Source: Hyphomicrobiales bacterium
GTDB lineage: Bacteria; Pseudomonadota; Alphaproteobacteria; Rhizobiales; Rhizobiaceae
Reading direction: 5' to 3'
Length of the DNA stretch: 64,000 bases
NCBI GenBank assembly: GCA_900473795.1
Contig: UCMT01000033.1
Location: 16,672-80,671, forward strand
Shown in pieces: positions 8,995-18,287 of the stretch. The position numbers were made by a program, and so were the translations under genes. How positions within the stretch are numbered: position 1 is the first letter of the stretch; each line of letters starts with the position of its first letter. Under the pieces are notes generated by a model. That model saw only the letters and a list, made by a program, of their open reading frames with translations, was not told the origin of the DNA and searched no databases.

Positions 8995-10275
8995 ATGGCA
9001 ATGAAAGATCTAACGTCGTTGATGGAAAGCGCGTCCGCGTCGCGTCGCCAGTTCGTGATTGGCGCCGGCACGGCCCTGGCCGGCATTGCGCTGGGCTGCC
9101 CGGCAGTTGCGCAGTCCAAAGAGCTGACGATTATCTCCAATATCGGCAACGCCGCGCAACGCGACGTGCTGCAGCGGCTTGCGAGTGAGTATGAAAAAGC
9201 AAGTGGGGTGAAGATCACCATCAACAATATGGACCACGAGGCCCATAAAACCGCAATCCGCAGCTATCTCGTCGTCGGCGCTCCCGACCTCTGCTTCTGG
9301 TTTTCCGGCAATCGCATGAAAGCCTTCGTCAAGCGCGATCTGTTTGACGATATTTCCGACCTCTTCGAGCGCGAGAACTACAAAAGCGTGCTTGGTCCGT
9401 CGGCGGCAGCGGTCACCGTGGACGGGAAGCAATATGGATTGCCTCTCGGGGGGCTTCTTTGGGGCATGTTCTACCGCAAGGACGTCTTTGCCGAAAAAGG
9501 CTGGACAGCACCCAAGACCGTCAAGGATTTGCTGGTGCTCGGCGAGCAGGCGAAGTCCGCAGGTATGGTCCCCGTCAGCATGGGGACCAAGGAGATGTGG
9601 CCCGCGGCCGGCTGGTTCGACCATATGAACCTTCGCATCAATGGTCTCGACAAGCATATCGCGCTGATGGACGGTCAGATGTCCTACATGGACGACGATC
9701 TCAAGCCGGTGTTCGACGCGTGGGAAGAACTGATCAAGGCTGATCTCTTCAGCCCAAACCACACGTCCTTCGGCTGGGAACAGGCTGCTGCCGCGCTTGC
9801 CCAAAAAAAGGCGGCAATGATGAATCTCGCCGGCTTCATCAAATACGGCTTCCCCGAGGATCAGGTCGCACAGATCGCCTTTGCGCCGTTCCCGGAAATC
9901 ACCTCCGGCATGGCGCGCTATGAGGATTTCGCCCTGAACTCCATCCATGTGCCGAAGAACGCCAAGAACAAGGAAGGTGCACGCGACTTCCTCGCCTATT
10001 TTTATAAGCCGGAGAACCTCTCGGCCTTTCTCGAAACCGAAAGTGCGGTGCCGCCGCGCAACGACTGCCCGCCGAGCAAGGATCCGCTGGTCAACGCAGC
10101 GGTGGAATCGCTGAAGACTGTCGTCGGCTCCGCTCAATATTACGACCGTGATACCGATCCCGATATGGCGCAGGAAGGTCTGAAGGGTTTTCAGGAATTT
10201 ATGGCCAGGCCGGACCGGCGCGAGCAGATCCTGGAACACCTGGAAGCAACGCGCAAGCGCATCTTCAAGGCCTGA
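8995..10275 (+). CDS. Sugar ABC transporter substrate-binding protein
   Basis: Periplasmic binding protein of the MalE/UgpB class (family 1), 426 residues from ATG 8995. This start is chosen for the GGGAGGAGAG ribosome site just upstream and because an export signal follows. The twin-arginine-like SRRQFVIGAGTALAGIALG with a cleavage site near AVAQS suggests Tat-type secretion. Mature motifs such as ASEYEKASGVKITINNMDH are typical of extracellular solute-binding proteins. It heads an operon with two permeases, an ATPase and a GH42 beta-galactosidase, so the ligand is probably a beta-galactoside or galactan oligosaccharide. The 143-bp gap to the next gene contains the palindrome CCGGAATTCCGG. 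Confidence 0.9.
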   Translation: MAMKDLTSLMESASASRRQFVIGAGTALAGIALGCPAVAQSKELTIISNIGNAAQRDVLQRLASEYEKASGVKITINNMDHEAHKTAIRSYLVVGAPDLCFWFSGNRMKAFVKRDLFDDISDLFERENYKSVLGPSAAAVTVDGKQYGLPLGGLLWGMFYRKDVFAEKGWTAPKTVKDLLVLGEQAKSAGMVPVSMGTKEMWPAAGWFDHMNLRINGLDKHIALMDGQMSYMDDDLKPVFDAWEELIKADLFSPNHTSFGWEQAAAALAQKKAAMMNLAGFIKYGFPEDQVAQIAFAPFPEITSGMARYEDFALNSIHVPKNAKNKEGARDFLAYFYKPENLSAFLETESAVPPRNDCPPSKDPLVNAAVESLKTVVGSAQYYDRDTDPDMAQEGLKGFQEFMARPDRREQILEHLEATRKRIFKA

Positions 10276-10418
10276 TCGCCAAGCACCTGCGGTCAGGCAC
10301 CCTCCCTAGGCTGGCCGCATTTCGGGCAGGGGCTGCATTCGATGCACCTCCTGTCCGGAATTCCGGCGAGGCCGGTGTTCTGCGGATTACACGCGAAGCA
10401 ACCTGGAAAGTATGAGAG

Positions 10419-11303
10419 ATGTCCAGTTTCTGGCGACGCCATCGTACATGGATGGCTCCAACAATGTTCATCCTGCCCGGTGCCCTGCTGTTCGGCATCG
10501 TGATCATCCTGGCGTCTCTCCAGACGGTCTGGGTCTCGTTCTTCGACTGGGACGGCGTGGGCGAGATGCAGTGGGTGGGATTGTCGAACTATGTGCAATT
10601 GTTCGATGACGCGCAATTCTACGTCTCGCTCAAGAACAACCTGATTTGGCTTGGCATGTTCATGCTGGCGCCGCCGCTGGGTCTCGCATTGGCATTGCTG
10701 CTCAACCAGCCGATCGGGGGCATGCGCATTATGAAGTCGCTGTTCTTCGTGCCGCTGGTGCTCGCATCGGTGACGGTGGGTGTGGTTTTCACCTGGGTCT
10801 ACGACCCGAGTTTTGGCCTGCTGTCGCTGATCTTTGGCTATTTCGGAGCGACGGCACCGGCTTTGCTTTCGGACGAGCATTTCGTGACATTCGCGGTCGT
10901 CGCCGCAGCACTCTGGCCGCAGATTGCCTTTTGCCTGGTACTCTTCCTTGCGGGCCTCAACAACCTGAGCGAGGATCTCATCGGGGCCGGTCGCGTCGAT
11001 GGCGCGCGCGGCTGGCCAATGCTTTGGCACGTGGTGCTACCGCAATTGCGTGAGGTCAGCTTCATCGCGCTTGCCGTGACCGTGATTGGAGCGCTGCGTT
11101 CATTCGACATGGTCGCGGTCATGACGTCGGGCGGACCGTTCGGCTCGTCTACCGTGCTCGCCTATCAGATGTACGAGCAATCCATCTTCTCCTATCGCTT
11201 CGGATATGGAGCCGCCATCGCCACCGTGCTCTTCGTCATCATGGCCGTCTTTATCGCCTGGTATCTGCGCACCCTGCTCAAGCCGGAACAGGAGAACGCC
11301 TGA
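10419..11303 (+). CDS. Sugar ABC transporter permease (MalF-like)
   Basis: Inner-membrane subunit of 294 residues with six predicted membrane segments, the first at about residues 13-37 (MFILPGALLFGIVIILASLQTVW). The cytoplasmic EAA loop is recognisable around AGRVDGARGWPMLWHVVLPQL, which contacts the ATPase. It is followed directly by the second permease, whose ATG begins right after this stop codon. Together they form the membrane channel for the substrate delivered by the binding protein at 8995. Confidence 0.93.
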   Translation: MSSFWRRHRTWMAPTMFILPGALLFGIVIILASLQTVWVSFFDWDGVGEMQWVGLSNYVQLFDDAQFYVSLKNNLIWLGMFMLAPPLGLALALLLNQPIGGMRIMKSLFFVPLVLASVTVGVVFTWVYDPSFGLLSLIFGYFGATAPALLSDEHFVTFAVVAAALWPQIAFCLVLFLAGLNNLSEDLIGAGRVDGARGWPMLWHVVLPQLREVSFIALAVTVIGALRSFDMVAVMTSGGPFGSSTVLAYQMYEQSIFSYRFGYGAAIATVLFVIMAVFIAWYLRTLLKPEQENA

Positions 11304-12155
11304 ATGTATCCGCGTCCGATCCCCGAAGATTCACCGTGGCGCAGGACTGCGTATGCCGCCATGGTCGCCCTTGTCCTCATCCTGTGGCTCGTGCCGCTTA
11401 TGGCGGTGATGGTCACGTCCTTGCGTTCCTTTGAAGAGGTCATGGCGGGCAACTATTGGGGTTGGCCGAAAAGCTTCAACTTCGTCGAAAACTACACCGC
11501 CGTTTTCACTCAGACCGCCATGGCGCGCTACTTTCTCAACAGCCTTATCATCACGCTGCCGTCGGTGATCGGCGTCCTGATCCTGTCCACGCTGACCGGC
11601 TACGTGCTGTCGCGTTACCGTTTCCGCGGCGCCAACCTGATGTTCGCGCTCTTCGTCGGCGGCAACTTCCTGCCGGCGCAGATCATGATGATCCCGGTGC
11701 GCGATCTGATGGTGTCGATCGGCCTTTACGATACGTATTATGCGCTGATCGTCTTCCACATCGCCTTCCAGACCGGCTTTGCAACGTTGTTCATGCGCAA
11801 CTTCATCGCGGCGCTGCCGGATGAGCTGTTCCAGGCAGCAAGGGCGGAAGGTGCTTCTCCCGGCCAGACATTGGTGCATGTGGTGCTGCCGCTGATCCGG
11901 CCGGCCCTGGCCGCGCTTGCGATCCTGACCTTCACCTTCGTCTGGAACGATTATTTCTGGGCGATCGTGCTGACGCAGAGCGACGCCGTGAAACCGGTGA
12001 CGGCCGGCCTCAGCAACCTTCGTGGCGAATGGGTCTCGGCTTGGAACCTCGTGGCGGCCGCCACGATCATGGTCGCGATCCCGCCCGTCGTGATGTTCTT
12101 CCTCATGCAACGCCATTTCATCGCCGGCCTGACGGTCGGAGCGGTGAAGGGCTGA
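11304..12155 (+). CDS. Sugar ABC transporter permease (MalG-like)
   Basis: Second membrane subunit, 283 residues. N-terminal membrane segment [25 protein letters not shown], and the EAA loop in the form [28 protein letters not shown] near residues 180-205. It ends with the typical [13 protein letters not shown] of MalG/UgpE-type permeases. The start abuts the upstream permease stop, indicating translational coupling, and GGAG lies about 10 bases upstream. Confidence 0.93.
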   Translation: MYPRPIPEDSPWRRTAYAAMVALVLILWLVPLMAVMVTSLRSFEEVMAGNYWGWPKSFNFVENYTAVFTQTAMARYFLNSLIITLPSVIGVLILSTLTGYVLSRYRFRGANLMFALFVGGNFLPAQIMMIPVRDLMVSIGLYDTYYALIVFHIAFQTGFATLFMRNFIAALPDELFQAARAEGASPGQTLVHVVLPLIRPALAALAILTFTFVWNDYFWAIVLTQSDAVKPVTAGLSNLRGEWVSAWNLVAAATIMVAIPPVVMFFLMQRHFIAGLTVGAVKG

Positions 12156-12180
12156 CGCGCAACGTCAAAGGATGGCTCAA

Positions 12181-13317
12181 ATGGCCAGCGTAGAAATCCA
12201 GAATGTCCAGAAGCACTATGGCAGCTTCCATGCTCTCAACGACATCAATCTTTCCGTTGAAGAGGGCGAGTTCGTCGTCATGGTCGGGCCGTCCGGCTGC
12301 GGCAAGTCCACGCTCCTGAAGACGATCGCGGGCCTTGAGACGGTGACGTCCGGCCAGCTGCTGATCAAGGGGCGGGATGTAACCCGGCTCGAACCGGGCG
12401 ACCGCGGCATCGCGATGGTCTTCCAGTCCTATGCGCTCTATCCGCATATGACCGTAGCCGAGAACATGGGCTTCGGCCTTCGGATGGCCGGGCGCCCGAA
12501 GACGCAGATCGATGCGGCGGTCGCCCGGGCGGCAAAGATTCTACGGCTCGAGGAACAGCTCGACAAGAAGCCGAAGCAAATGTCCGGCGGCCAGCGCCAG
12601 CGGGTTGCCATCGGCCGGGCCATCACCCGCTCGCCCGACGTTTTCCTGTTCGACGAGCCCCTGTCCAACCTCGATGCGGCGCTGCGCACCCAGATGCGCG
12701 TCGAACTGTCGACGCTGCATGCCGAACTTGGGTCGACGATGATCTATGTGACGCACGACCAGGTCGAGGCCATGACAATGGCAAGCCGCATCGTCGTGCT
12801 CAATCGCGGGCGTATCGAACAAGTCGGTACGCCGCTCGATCTCTATAGCAACCCCGCCAATCTGTTCGTCGCCGGCTTCCTTGGTGCCCCGCGCATGAAT
12901 TTCGTGACCGGCAAGGTAGTGGAGGCCCAGGGCAGGAGCGCAAGGATTGTCTGTGCCGGCGGGTTGGGCGTGGCATTAGACGATCTTGTGCAACCGGCTG
13001 CCATCGGTGAAGCAGTAACAATCGGTATTCGCCCCGAAAAGCTCCGCATCAATGACGCAGGATCCGCCATCGCCTTCGGCGGACAGGTGCGTCTCACCGA
13101 GTATCTCGGTCGCGAAACCATCCTGTATGTCGATGCCGGTGATTTGGTGACGACCGGCTCCGACAGCGGAACCGGGGCCTTCACCGCCCAGATCGGCGAG
13201 ATCCGACCATTCCAGACAGCTGCGCCGGTTTCCATCGCCTTCGACGCGCGCGATGCCTACCTCTTTGCGGCCGACGGCCGAACCATCAGCTCTCCCAAGC
13301 CTGTTGCAAGGCTCTGA
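12181..13317 (+). CDS. Sugar ABC transporter ATP-binding protein (UgpC/MsmK-like)
   Basis: ATPase subunit of 378 residues. Walker [10 protein letters not shown], signature MSGGQRQRV, Walker [14 protein letters not shown] and the switch histidine in [12 protein letters not shown] are all present. A C-terminal TOBE-type regulatory domain covers the last 130 or so residues. I choose ATG 12181 over the in-frame ATG at 12172 because AAAGG is spaced 9 bases from it. It completes the importer with the genes at 8995-12155. Confidence 0.93.
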   Translation: MASVEIQNVQKHYGSFHALNDINLSVEEGEFVVMVGPSGCGKSTLLKTIAGLETVTSGQLLIKGRDVTRLEPGDRGIAMVFQSYALYPHMTVAENMGFGLRMAGRPKTQIDAAVARAAKILRLEEQLDKKPKQMSGGQRQRVAIGRAITRSPDVFLFDEPLSNLDAALRTQMRVELSTLHAELGSTMIYVTHDQVEAMTMASRIVVLNRGRIEQVGTPLDLYSNPANLFVAGFLGAPRMNFVTGKVVEAQGRSARIVCAGGLGVALDDLVQPAAIGEAVTIGIRPEKLRINDAGSAIAFGGQVRLTEYLGRETILYVDAGDLVTTGSDSGTGAFTAQIGEIRPFQTAAPVSIAFDARDAYLFAADGRTISSPKPVARL

Positions 13318-13334
13318 ACAAGGATAAGAATGAC

Positions 13335-15470
13335 ATGAAGCGCACAGCTCCTGCGCCCCTTTCGGTGTGGCGCACCCTGAATCTCGACGATTTTCTCATC
13401 GGCGTCCCGCATTATCCGGAGCATGTCGACGAGAGCTACTGGGAGCGTGATGCCGAGCGTATGGCCACTGCCGGCTTCAACGTCGTGCGTCTGGGCGAGT
13501 TTGCCTGGCACATCATGGAGCCGCGCGAAGGCGTGTTCGACTTCTCGCTCTTCGACAAGGCGATCGCCGTTCTGGGCGCCCGCGGCATCAACACGATCTT
13601 CTGTACGCCGACTGCGACACCGCCGCGGTGGCTGACCGCGACCTATCCGGAAGTGTTGCGCGTTGACGTGAACGACCGCGTCGCAACCCATGGCTCGCGC
13701 CAGCATGCCGACACCAACAGCCCTGTCTACCGCATGCACAGCCGCCGGATCACCGAAGCGCTTGCCGATCACTATCGCGACAATCCGCATGTCATTGGCT
13801 GGCAGACCGACAACGAGCTCAACACCACATCGTCGACCTCCTATTCCGAAGCGACGGAACGAGAATTCCGGCGCTATCTCCGGGATCGTTACGAGACGAT
13901 CGACGCGCTCAATTTTGCCTGGGGCGGAAATTTCTGGGCGACGGCCTACGACCATTTCGACCAGATCACCGCACCGCGCGCTCACAATCCCGGCTTTCCG
14001 AGCCCGGGCCATTTCCAGGACTATCACCGCTTCCTGGCGCATGCGACCGCCGCCTTCCAGCACGATCAGGTGGAAATCCTGCGCCGGGCCAATCTGGACT
14101 GGTTCATCTTCCACAATCTCGGACGGCTGGAAGATATAGATTTCCGCGGCCAGTTCGGCCAGGATCTCGATTTCATCGGCTTCGACATTTACCCGATGCT
14201 CTATGACGAAATGCGTCGTACCGGCGGGCATGCGGCAACGCAGGCGTTACATCTCGATGTCTGCCGTGCCTATAGCGGCAATTTCATCGTTCCGGAGCAA
14301 GCCTCGGGCTTCGGCAGCCAGCCGGGATTTTCCACCATGACCCCCGAGCCGGGTGAGATGCGCCGCATGGCGCTGAGTTCCGTGGCGCGCGGCGCCGACG
14401 GCTTGTTGTTCTTCCGTTGGCGCCCAGCGCATTACGGCGCCGAAATCTACTGGATGGGCCTGATTGACCATGACGACGTGCCGCGCCGGCGCTACCGGGA
14501 AGCGGTGGAATTCGCCGGCGATGTCGCCAAGATCAAGAAGGACCTTCTAGGCACCACTGTGCGCATGGACGTGGCAATCGCGGGCGCCGATTTCGACAAC
14601 CAGGAAGCCTACAAGACCTATCCGATGGGCATGCCGAGCCCGTTCGAGGATGCCGTGCACCTGCACCGCTATTGCCATGCCAAGGGCATCGCCTGCGGCT
14701 TCATTCATCCGGAGGACGACCTCTCGCGGATCAAGCTCCTCTACGTTCCGCATTGGGTCATGTGGAAGCCGCAGTGGAACGCAAACGTCGAGGCTTTCGT
14801 GAAGAACGGCGGCACGCTGGTGATCGGCGCCATGACCGGCACGCGCGACGAGCATAACCACATCCCGACGATACCGGCTCCTGGCCGCGGCCTTTCCGAA
14901 CTCTGCGGTGTTCGCGTCGAGGAATTCGGTCGCGTCGCCGAGCCCGGTGCCGATGGTCTCTTCGGTTTGCATGGCACGGAATTCGGGCTGTACAACGCCG
15001 CAGCGCAACGTCCAGCCAGTTCCGCTGCACGACGATATAAGTTCGTGCTCGGCAATCGAGAGCACGAAGCTGCCCATCTCTACGAGCTGCTTGACGTTGA
15101 TGCGGACGTTAAGGTGCTTGGCCGCTGGAGCAGCCGTTTCGCCAGCGGGCGGGCTGCCATTACCATCCGAAAAGTGGGGGAGGGCAGTGCCGTCTACATG
15201 GGCACCTATCTCACAGAGACCCTGGTCGAAAATCTGGCCGATCAGCTGTTTGCCCGTGCGGGTATTGCGCCGCTGATCGCCGACCTTCCCGCCAATGTGG
15301 AAGTGACCCTGCGCCACGCTGCCGACCGGAAACTCCTGTTCGTGCTCAATACGGATGAAGGCACGGTCGAGATTTCGTCATTGCCGGCCGGCATGGACTT
15401 GCTCACCGACAAGGAGGTGAACGGTTGCCTTTCGCTTGGACCGCATGGCTGTGCGGTAATACGCTTTTGA
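13335..15470 (+). CDS. GH42 beta-galactosidase
   Basis: Glycoside hydrolase family 42, 711 residues. The N-terminal TIM barrel carries YPEHVDESYWERDAERM and GFNVVRLGEFAWHIMEP, then TATPPRWLTATYPE. The acid/base glutamate is likely that in WQTDNELN, and a second glutamate in FIVPEQASGFG is the candidate nucleophile. A trimerisation (glutamine-amidotransferase-like) domain follows (IKLLYVPHWVMWKPQ). No signal peptide is seen, so it should act in the cytoplasm on imported galactosides. It lies 17 bp after the ATPase gene as the last gene of the ROK-controlled operon. Confidence 0.93.
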   Translation: MKRTAPAPLSVWRTLNLDDFLIGVPHYPEHVDESYWERDAERMATAGFNVVRLGEFAWHIMEPREGVFDFSLFDKAIAVLGARGINTIFCTPTATPPRWLTATYPEVLRVDVNDRVATHGSRQHADTNSPVYRMHSRRITEALADHYRDNPHVIGWQTDNELNTTSSTSYSEATEREFRRYLRDRYETIDALNFAWGGNFWATAYDHFDQITAPRAHNPGFPSPGHFQDYHRFLAHATAAFQHDQVEILRRANLDWFIFHNLGRLEDIDFRGQFGQDLDFIGFDIYPMLYDEMRRTGGHAATQALHLDVCRAYSGNFIVPEQASGFGSQPGFSTMTPEPGEMRRMALSSVARGADGLLFFRWRPAHYGAEIYWMGLIDHDDVPRRRYREAVEFAGDVAKIKKDLLGTTVRMDVAIAGADFDNQEAYKTYPMGMPSPFEDAVHLHRYCHAKGIACGFIHPEDDLSRIKLLYVPHWVMWKPQWNANVEAFVKNGGTLVIGAMTGTRDEHNHIPTIPAPGRGLSELCGVRVEEFGRVAEPGADGLFGLHGTEFGLYNAAAQRPASSAARRYKFVLGNREHEAAHLYELLDVDADVKVLGRWSSRFASGRAAITIRKVGEGSAVYMGTYLTETLVENLADQLFARAGIAPLIADLPANVEVTLRHAADRKLLFVLNTDEGTVEISSLPAGMDLLTDKEVNGCLSLGPHGCAVIRF

Positions 15471-15778
15471 GCGATTCAGGCAGTCAACACCGATCGTGCC
15501 GGTGGTGCGATTTGGCAGGTAGGGCTCTCGCGTCGCGGAAGGACATTGTTGCCGGCGAATTTCGCCATTCTAGCCAGTCGCGGACGCTCGACTTTTGGAT
15601 GGGAGTTGCCCGTGTCGGCAAGTCGACCGCCTGAGTGCGCGGGAGCCCGCGTCCGAGGGCTTGTGGCAAAAGCAGAGGGGAGGCGCCGCCGCCCGCTCCT
15701 CCATGCGCTATGGGCTAATTCGGTTCGGCGCTTCAAGGCCACCAAGCTGCGCAGGGACCGCAGTTGCGATCCACACTT
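15471..15778. other. Intergenic region with nothing recognised
   Basis: About 308 bp between the convergent GH42 gene and the hypothetical gene at 15779. No clear hairpin with a T-run and no coding motif were found. Confidence 0.5.
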
Positions 15779-16180
15779 TCATTCAGCGGCGACGAGAAAC
15801 AAACTGTTCTGTGAGGACGAAGCGAGCGCATGCACCCTGGCTTCCGCCTTGGCGATGAGCTGATAGAATTCGTCCTGCGCCTCGATATCGAGCTGAATAA
15901 CGGCGTTCACATCATCCGGCGTATCGCAAATGCAGGCGACTGCTGAAATAGGACATACGCCGCCGGGATAGCGCTTTCCGGTACCGGTATAAGCGCGGCG
16001 TCCCCAACGTTCGGAATAAACCGTCTCCTCACGGTCGATATGCAGAATTGTTCCCTTGCAAGCGGTAACAATTCCGGCCTTGCCATAGGCAAACCAGTGG
16101 TAGTTCAGCTTCCGCAGAATATATTTGCCCGTAATGTCTTGGCCGGCCAGTTCGGCGGGGTCTTCAATCATTCTGATCAT
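15779..16180 (-). CDS. Conserved-looking hypothetical protein, 133 residues
   Basis: I do not recognise this protein. Start at ATG 16180 (MIRMIEDPAELAGQ) is supported by GAGGG seven bases upstream, rather than the longer frame to 16204. It is soluble-looking and has three cysteines, two of them in VCPISAVACIC. The C-terminal half is charged and probably helical (QDEFYQLIAKAEARVHALA). Sequence composition looks like a real gene. It stands alone, convergent with the GH42 operon. Confidence 0.6.
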   Translation of the reverse strand: MIRMIEDPAELAGQDITGKYILRKLNYHWFAYGKAGIVTACKGTILHIDREETVYSERWGRRAYTGTGKRYPGGVCPISAVACICDTPDDVNAVIQLDIEAQDEFYQLIAKAEARVHALASSSQNSLFLVAAE

Positions 16181-16621
16181 GATGGTTCCCTCAAGTTGGA
16201 GCAATATCCGTCATGTCTCTTTCCCCGGCAAGCTAAAAACTGTAGATTTTGAAGCTACTTAGTCACAAACTGTTTCCAATTCTTACACAGTTTTCAGTAT
16301 TTCATCGGTCACCACCAGTGCATTGGTGTGGCTGGCATTTTTGGTTTTCCACCGCCCAAGAATGCCGTGATGTCACCTGATTTGGCGATTGGCACAACCC
16401 TGCTTTTGAGCTTCGATTCCCATAAAGACCGTCACACCGATCAAACCCGCGCTCGTAACAGTCAATGAAGGCACCGAGGTCACCCTTAGCTAGACCGGCA
16501 CTTCGTCGAGCTCTTGCTTGGACGAATCTAGTTCGTGTTTTGCGCGGAACCCATCGACCAAATAACATGGCTGGATGTCATAGCGGCACCAGCGTCCTTA
16601 AAACCTAGAACCGATCGGTTC
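16181..16621. other. Intergenic region, AT-richer, no supported gene
   Basis: About 440 bp with lower GC than its surroundings. A minus-strand open frame of 88 codons (16302-16568) has no motif I recognise and no good ribosome site. The right end leads into the strong hairpin at 16622-16657. Confidence 0.45.
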
Positions 16622-16657
16622 AAAGACCCCGATGCCTCCGCCTGGCTCGGGGTCTTT
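16622..16657. terminator. Strong bidirectional-looking terminator hairpin
   Basis: AAAGACCCCGA (16622-16632) and TCGGGGTCTTT (16647-16657) form a perfect 11-bp stem with a 14-base loop; T-runs flank it when read in either direction. No gene clearly ends at it on either strand, so it may be left from a lost gene or may insulate the DUF6494 gene at 16742. Confidence 0.7.
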
Positions 16658-16741
16658 TCGATAGCACGGCGCGTCACCGTCCTGCTTCCTTGATCATTCG
16701 CCTTCCGTTACAATCTCCTTCGGAGACAAAGGAGTTCCGCT

Positions 16742-16933
16742 ATGAGCGAAGACGGCTTCAACATGTCGATCCGCAAGTTCCTCAAGGAAGTCGGCGTCAC
16801 TTCGCAACGCAAGATCGAAGAGGCGGTGCGCGAAGGCCGGACTGACGGCAAGATGCTGAAGGTTCGCATGACGCTGACGGCGGAAGGCACTGGCCTCAAC
16901 CACGTAGTGGACGGCGAGATCGAACTACCATAG
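16742..16933 (+). CDS. Small DUF6494-type protein, 63 residues
   Basis: The sequence MSEDGFNMSIRKFLKEVG, continuing VTSQRKIEEAVRE, matches my memory of the DUF6494 family of small proteobacterial proteins; function unknown. An AAGGAG ribosome site is well placed upstream, and composition is that of a true gene. It looks like a helical, charged, cytosolic protein with a short beta-type C-terminus (KVRMTLTAE...HVVDGEIEL). It is monocistronic, just downstream of the hairpin at 16622-16657. Confidence 0.78.
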   Translation: MSEDGFNMSIRKFLKEVGVTSQRKIEEAVREGRTDGKMLKVRMTLTAEGTGLNHVVDGEIELP

Positions 16934-17259
16934 CCCGACCAAGCGCTGCCGTAAGGCGTCGACTATACTCGTATCAAGCGAGTGCGAGCCTCATCACAAA
17001 GGGTTCGTTTTCGGTCGTCCCCTTGAAGCGCGATAGGGGGCCTCAGGATATGCGTGGTCGCCTGGTCGGGAAAGATAACCTCGAATTCGAACCCGGATCG
17101 TCCCACGCCTCGACCCTGGCTCCGACTGGCAAGCCAGCGCCGATAACGTGATGCCATTACGATACGCACCTGTACGAGCCGTAAGGGAAGACGTTTGACG
17201 CCGAGAAAATGAAGGTGTGTCATGTAGTGGATAGGCACGTGAGTGACTTGGGGGTGCCG

Positions 17260-17364
17260 ATGGAACAAAAGCTCTCCGTCATAATGGCGTCTGACGTCGT
17301 TGGCTACAGCCGCCTGATGGGCATCGATGAGAAGTCGCGCGCGTTGTTCGTGACAAAGGTGTAG
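17260..17364 (+). pseudogene. N-terminal fragment of an adenylate/guanylate cyclase
   Basis: The 34-codon reading frame MEQKLSVIMASDVVGYSRLM followed by GIDEKSRA matches the very start of class III cyclases common in rhizobia ('RRLAAILAADVVGYSRLM..DE'). Similarity ends near 17340, and the frame stops at 17364, so the catalytic domain is missing. It overlaps, in the opposite sense, the cut end of the toxin-like gene at 17304-17507, which marks a DNA junction. Confidence 0.65.
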
Positions 17365-17507
17365 TCATCAGCAACGATGCGCGGCATCAGATCCCAATCC
17401 ATCTCGCCACTTAGTCCGAGATAATTGATATGACTGGCTTCATGGCCGCATTCACGTGCCACGTCGACAAGCGTCGTGTGCAGGCATTCGTCAATTAAGA
17501 ACTTCAC
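17304..17507 (-). pseudogene. Truncated DUF5615/PIN-like toxin gene
   Basis: From a GTG at 17507 it reads MKFLIDECLHTTLVDVAREC, then HEASHINYLGLSGEMDWDLM and TFVTNNARDF. This is the N-terminal two thirds of the DUF5615 PIN-like family, with the conserved early Asp in FLIDECL and the FVTNNARDF motif. After RDF the sequence changes to SSMPIRRL and stops, so the C-terminal part (about 40-50 residues) is lost at the junction with the cyclase fragment. Its start overlaps the upstream small frame by GTGA. Confidence 0.65.
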
Positions 17508-17584
17508 AGCTGTTCATCGAATGTTTCAGCCTCTGGCTCTGCCAGGGACATAGCCAGAATGACCGAGGTATCCAGCGCGATCAT
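17504..17584 (-). pseudogene. VapC-type PIN toxin remnant (26 codons)
   Basis: Starting at the ATG that overlaps the vapB stop (ATGA), it reads MIALDTSVILAMSLAEPEAE and then TFDEQL before a stop. The first ten residues are the typical VapC start with the catalytic aspartate; the remaining about 120 residues of a PIN domain are absent. The last part (AEPEAETFDEQL) may instead be the tail of an antitoxin that preceded the DUF5615 gene, fused here by a deletion. Confidence 0.5.
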
Positions 17585-17838
17585 ATTGGCAAGCCGTTCT
17601 CGTCATAAAAGTCGTCGTACGCCGAGGTCGCCCCGGCAGGAACCGCGCGGCGACCTTCAGCCATGAGGTCCCAAAGAACATCCTCCGGCTTGCGCGCATT
17701 CGATTGCCGCAATTCCAGTTCAAAATGCTCCAATGCCTGCTCGACCACCTTGTTGATCGGCTGGCCGGTGCGTTTGGCAAGCGCATGTGCCAGATCCCGG
17801 GCCTTGGCGCTGCGCACGGAGAGTTGCGGTTCGGGCAT
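17581..17838 (-). CDS. VapB-like antitoxin (Rv0623 family)
   Basis: 85 residues; MPEPQLSVRSAKARDLAHAL, continuing AKRTGQPINKVVEQALEHFE, is the ribbon-helix-helix-like start of the VapB/Rv0623 transcription factor family. The C-terminal half (AGATSAYDDFYDENGLPI) is the toxin-binding tail. The stop codon overlaps the ATG of the broken vapC by 4 bases, the normal arrangement of such pairs. Because the toxin is truncated, this antitoxin is an orphan. Confidence 0.75.
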   Translation of the reverse strand: MPEPQLSVRSAKARDLAHALAKRTGQPINKVVEQALEHFELELRQSNARKPEDVLWDLMAEGRRAVPAGATSAYDDFYDENGLPI

Positions 17839-17914
17839 CGCTTCCTCGTCGAATTATATGCGTAAGATAGCGATTGCGAGCCCAGATGGAAAGATTTTAC
17901 CGTTAGCCATCTCA

Positions 17915-18130
17915 CTATCGATACCTGATAGCTATCAGCGTTCGCGCCCAATGATGGGCTGTCGCGCAGGCTTCCACGCCAATCAGGCAAGGGGAAAGCT
18001 TCTGGAAGAACGATTGCATCTGTCCGCGTCTCAGGGCCTTGCGCAGAACGACCTGTCCTTCAGCGTTAACGCCGTGAAGCTGGAAAACATTTTTTGCGAT
18101 ATCAACACCAATCGTCGTAATCCCTTCCAT
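17915..18130 (-). mobile_element. IS110-family transposase, N-terminal fragment
   Basis: 71 codons reading MEGITTIGVDIAKNVFQLHG, continuing to CLIGVEACATAHHWAR. This is the start of the DEDD domain of IS110 transposases, with the first catalytic aspartate in GVDIAK and the glutamate in GVEACA. A full protein is about 340 residues, so more than three quarters is missing. The sequence upstream to about 18205 looks like the 5' flank of the same element. Confidence 0.8.
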
Positions 18131-18209
18131 GGTGGATGGCTCCTCTCAAAGGTTTTGCAACAACCTATCTTGGCACACTCGATGCCGTCGGAGTGCGCCA
18201 TCCATCACA

Positions 18210-18249
18210 TCACATAAACGCGGCGTCAGTGAATTGGGCCTAGAGACGG
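18210..18249 (+). repeat. 40-bp direct repeat, left copy (IS6-type end remnant)
   Basis: Bases 18210-18249 are identical to 33421-33460 (starts TCACATAAACGCGGCG, ends GGGCCTAGAGACGG), and similarity continues a few bases further (tGGGATaAA versus aGGGATgAA). At the right copy this is the segment directly ahead of an IS6-type transposase start codon, so the left copy is a remnant of the same element's end. The two copies bracket the galacturonate island. Confidence 0.85.
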
Positions 18250-18287
18250 TGGGATAAATGCTTCAAAAGCAATGCCTGCGGATCACC

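Noticed and set aside
9010..10239. Minus-strand open frame of 409 codons opposite the sugar binding protein
   Set aside because: Shadow frame; composition rich in His/Arg and no family resemblance.
10276..10418. Riboswitch or attenuator between binding protein and permease genes
   Set aside because: Only the palindrome CCGGAATTCCGG and GC-rich patches are seen; no conserved aptamer-like arrangement or T-run.
16963..17268. Minus-strand frame of 101 codons as a gene
   Set aside because: No recognisable motif, no clear ribosome binding site, and it overlaps the start of the cyclase fragment; left unannotated.
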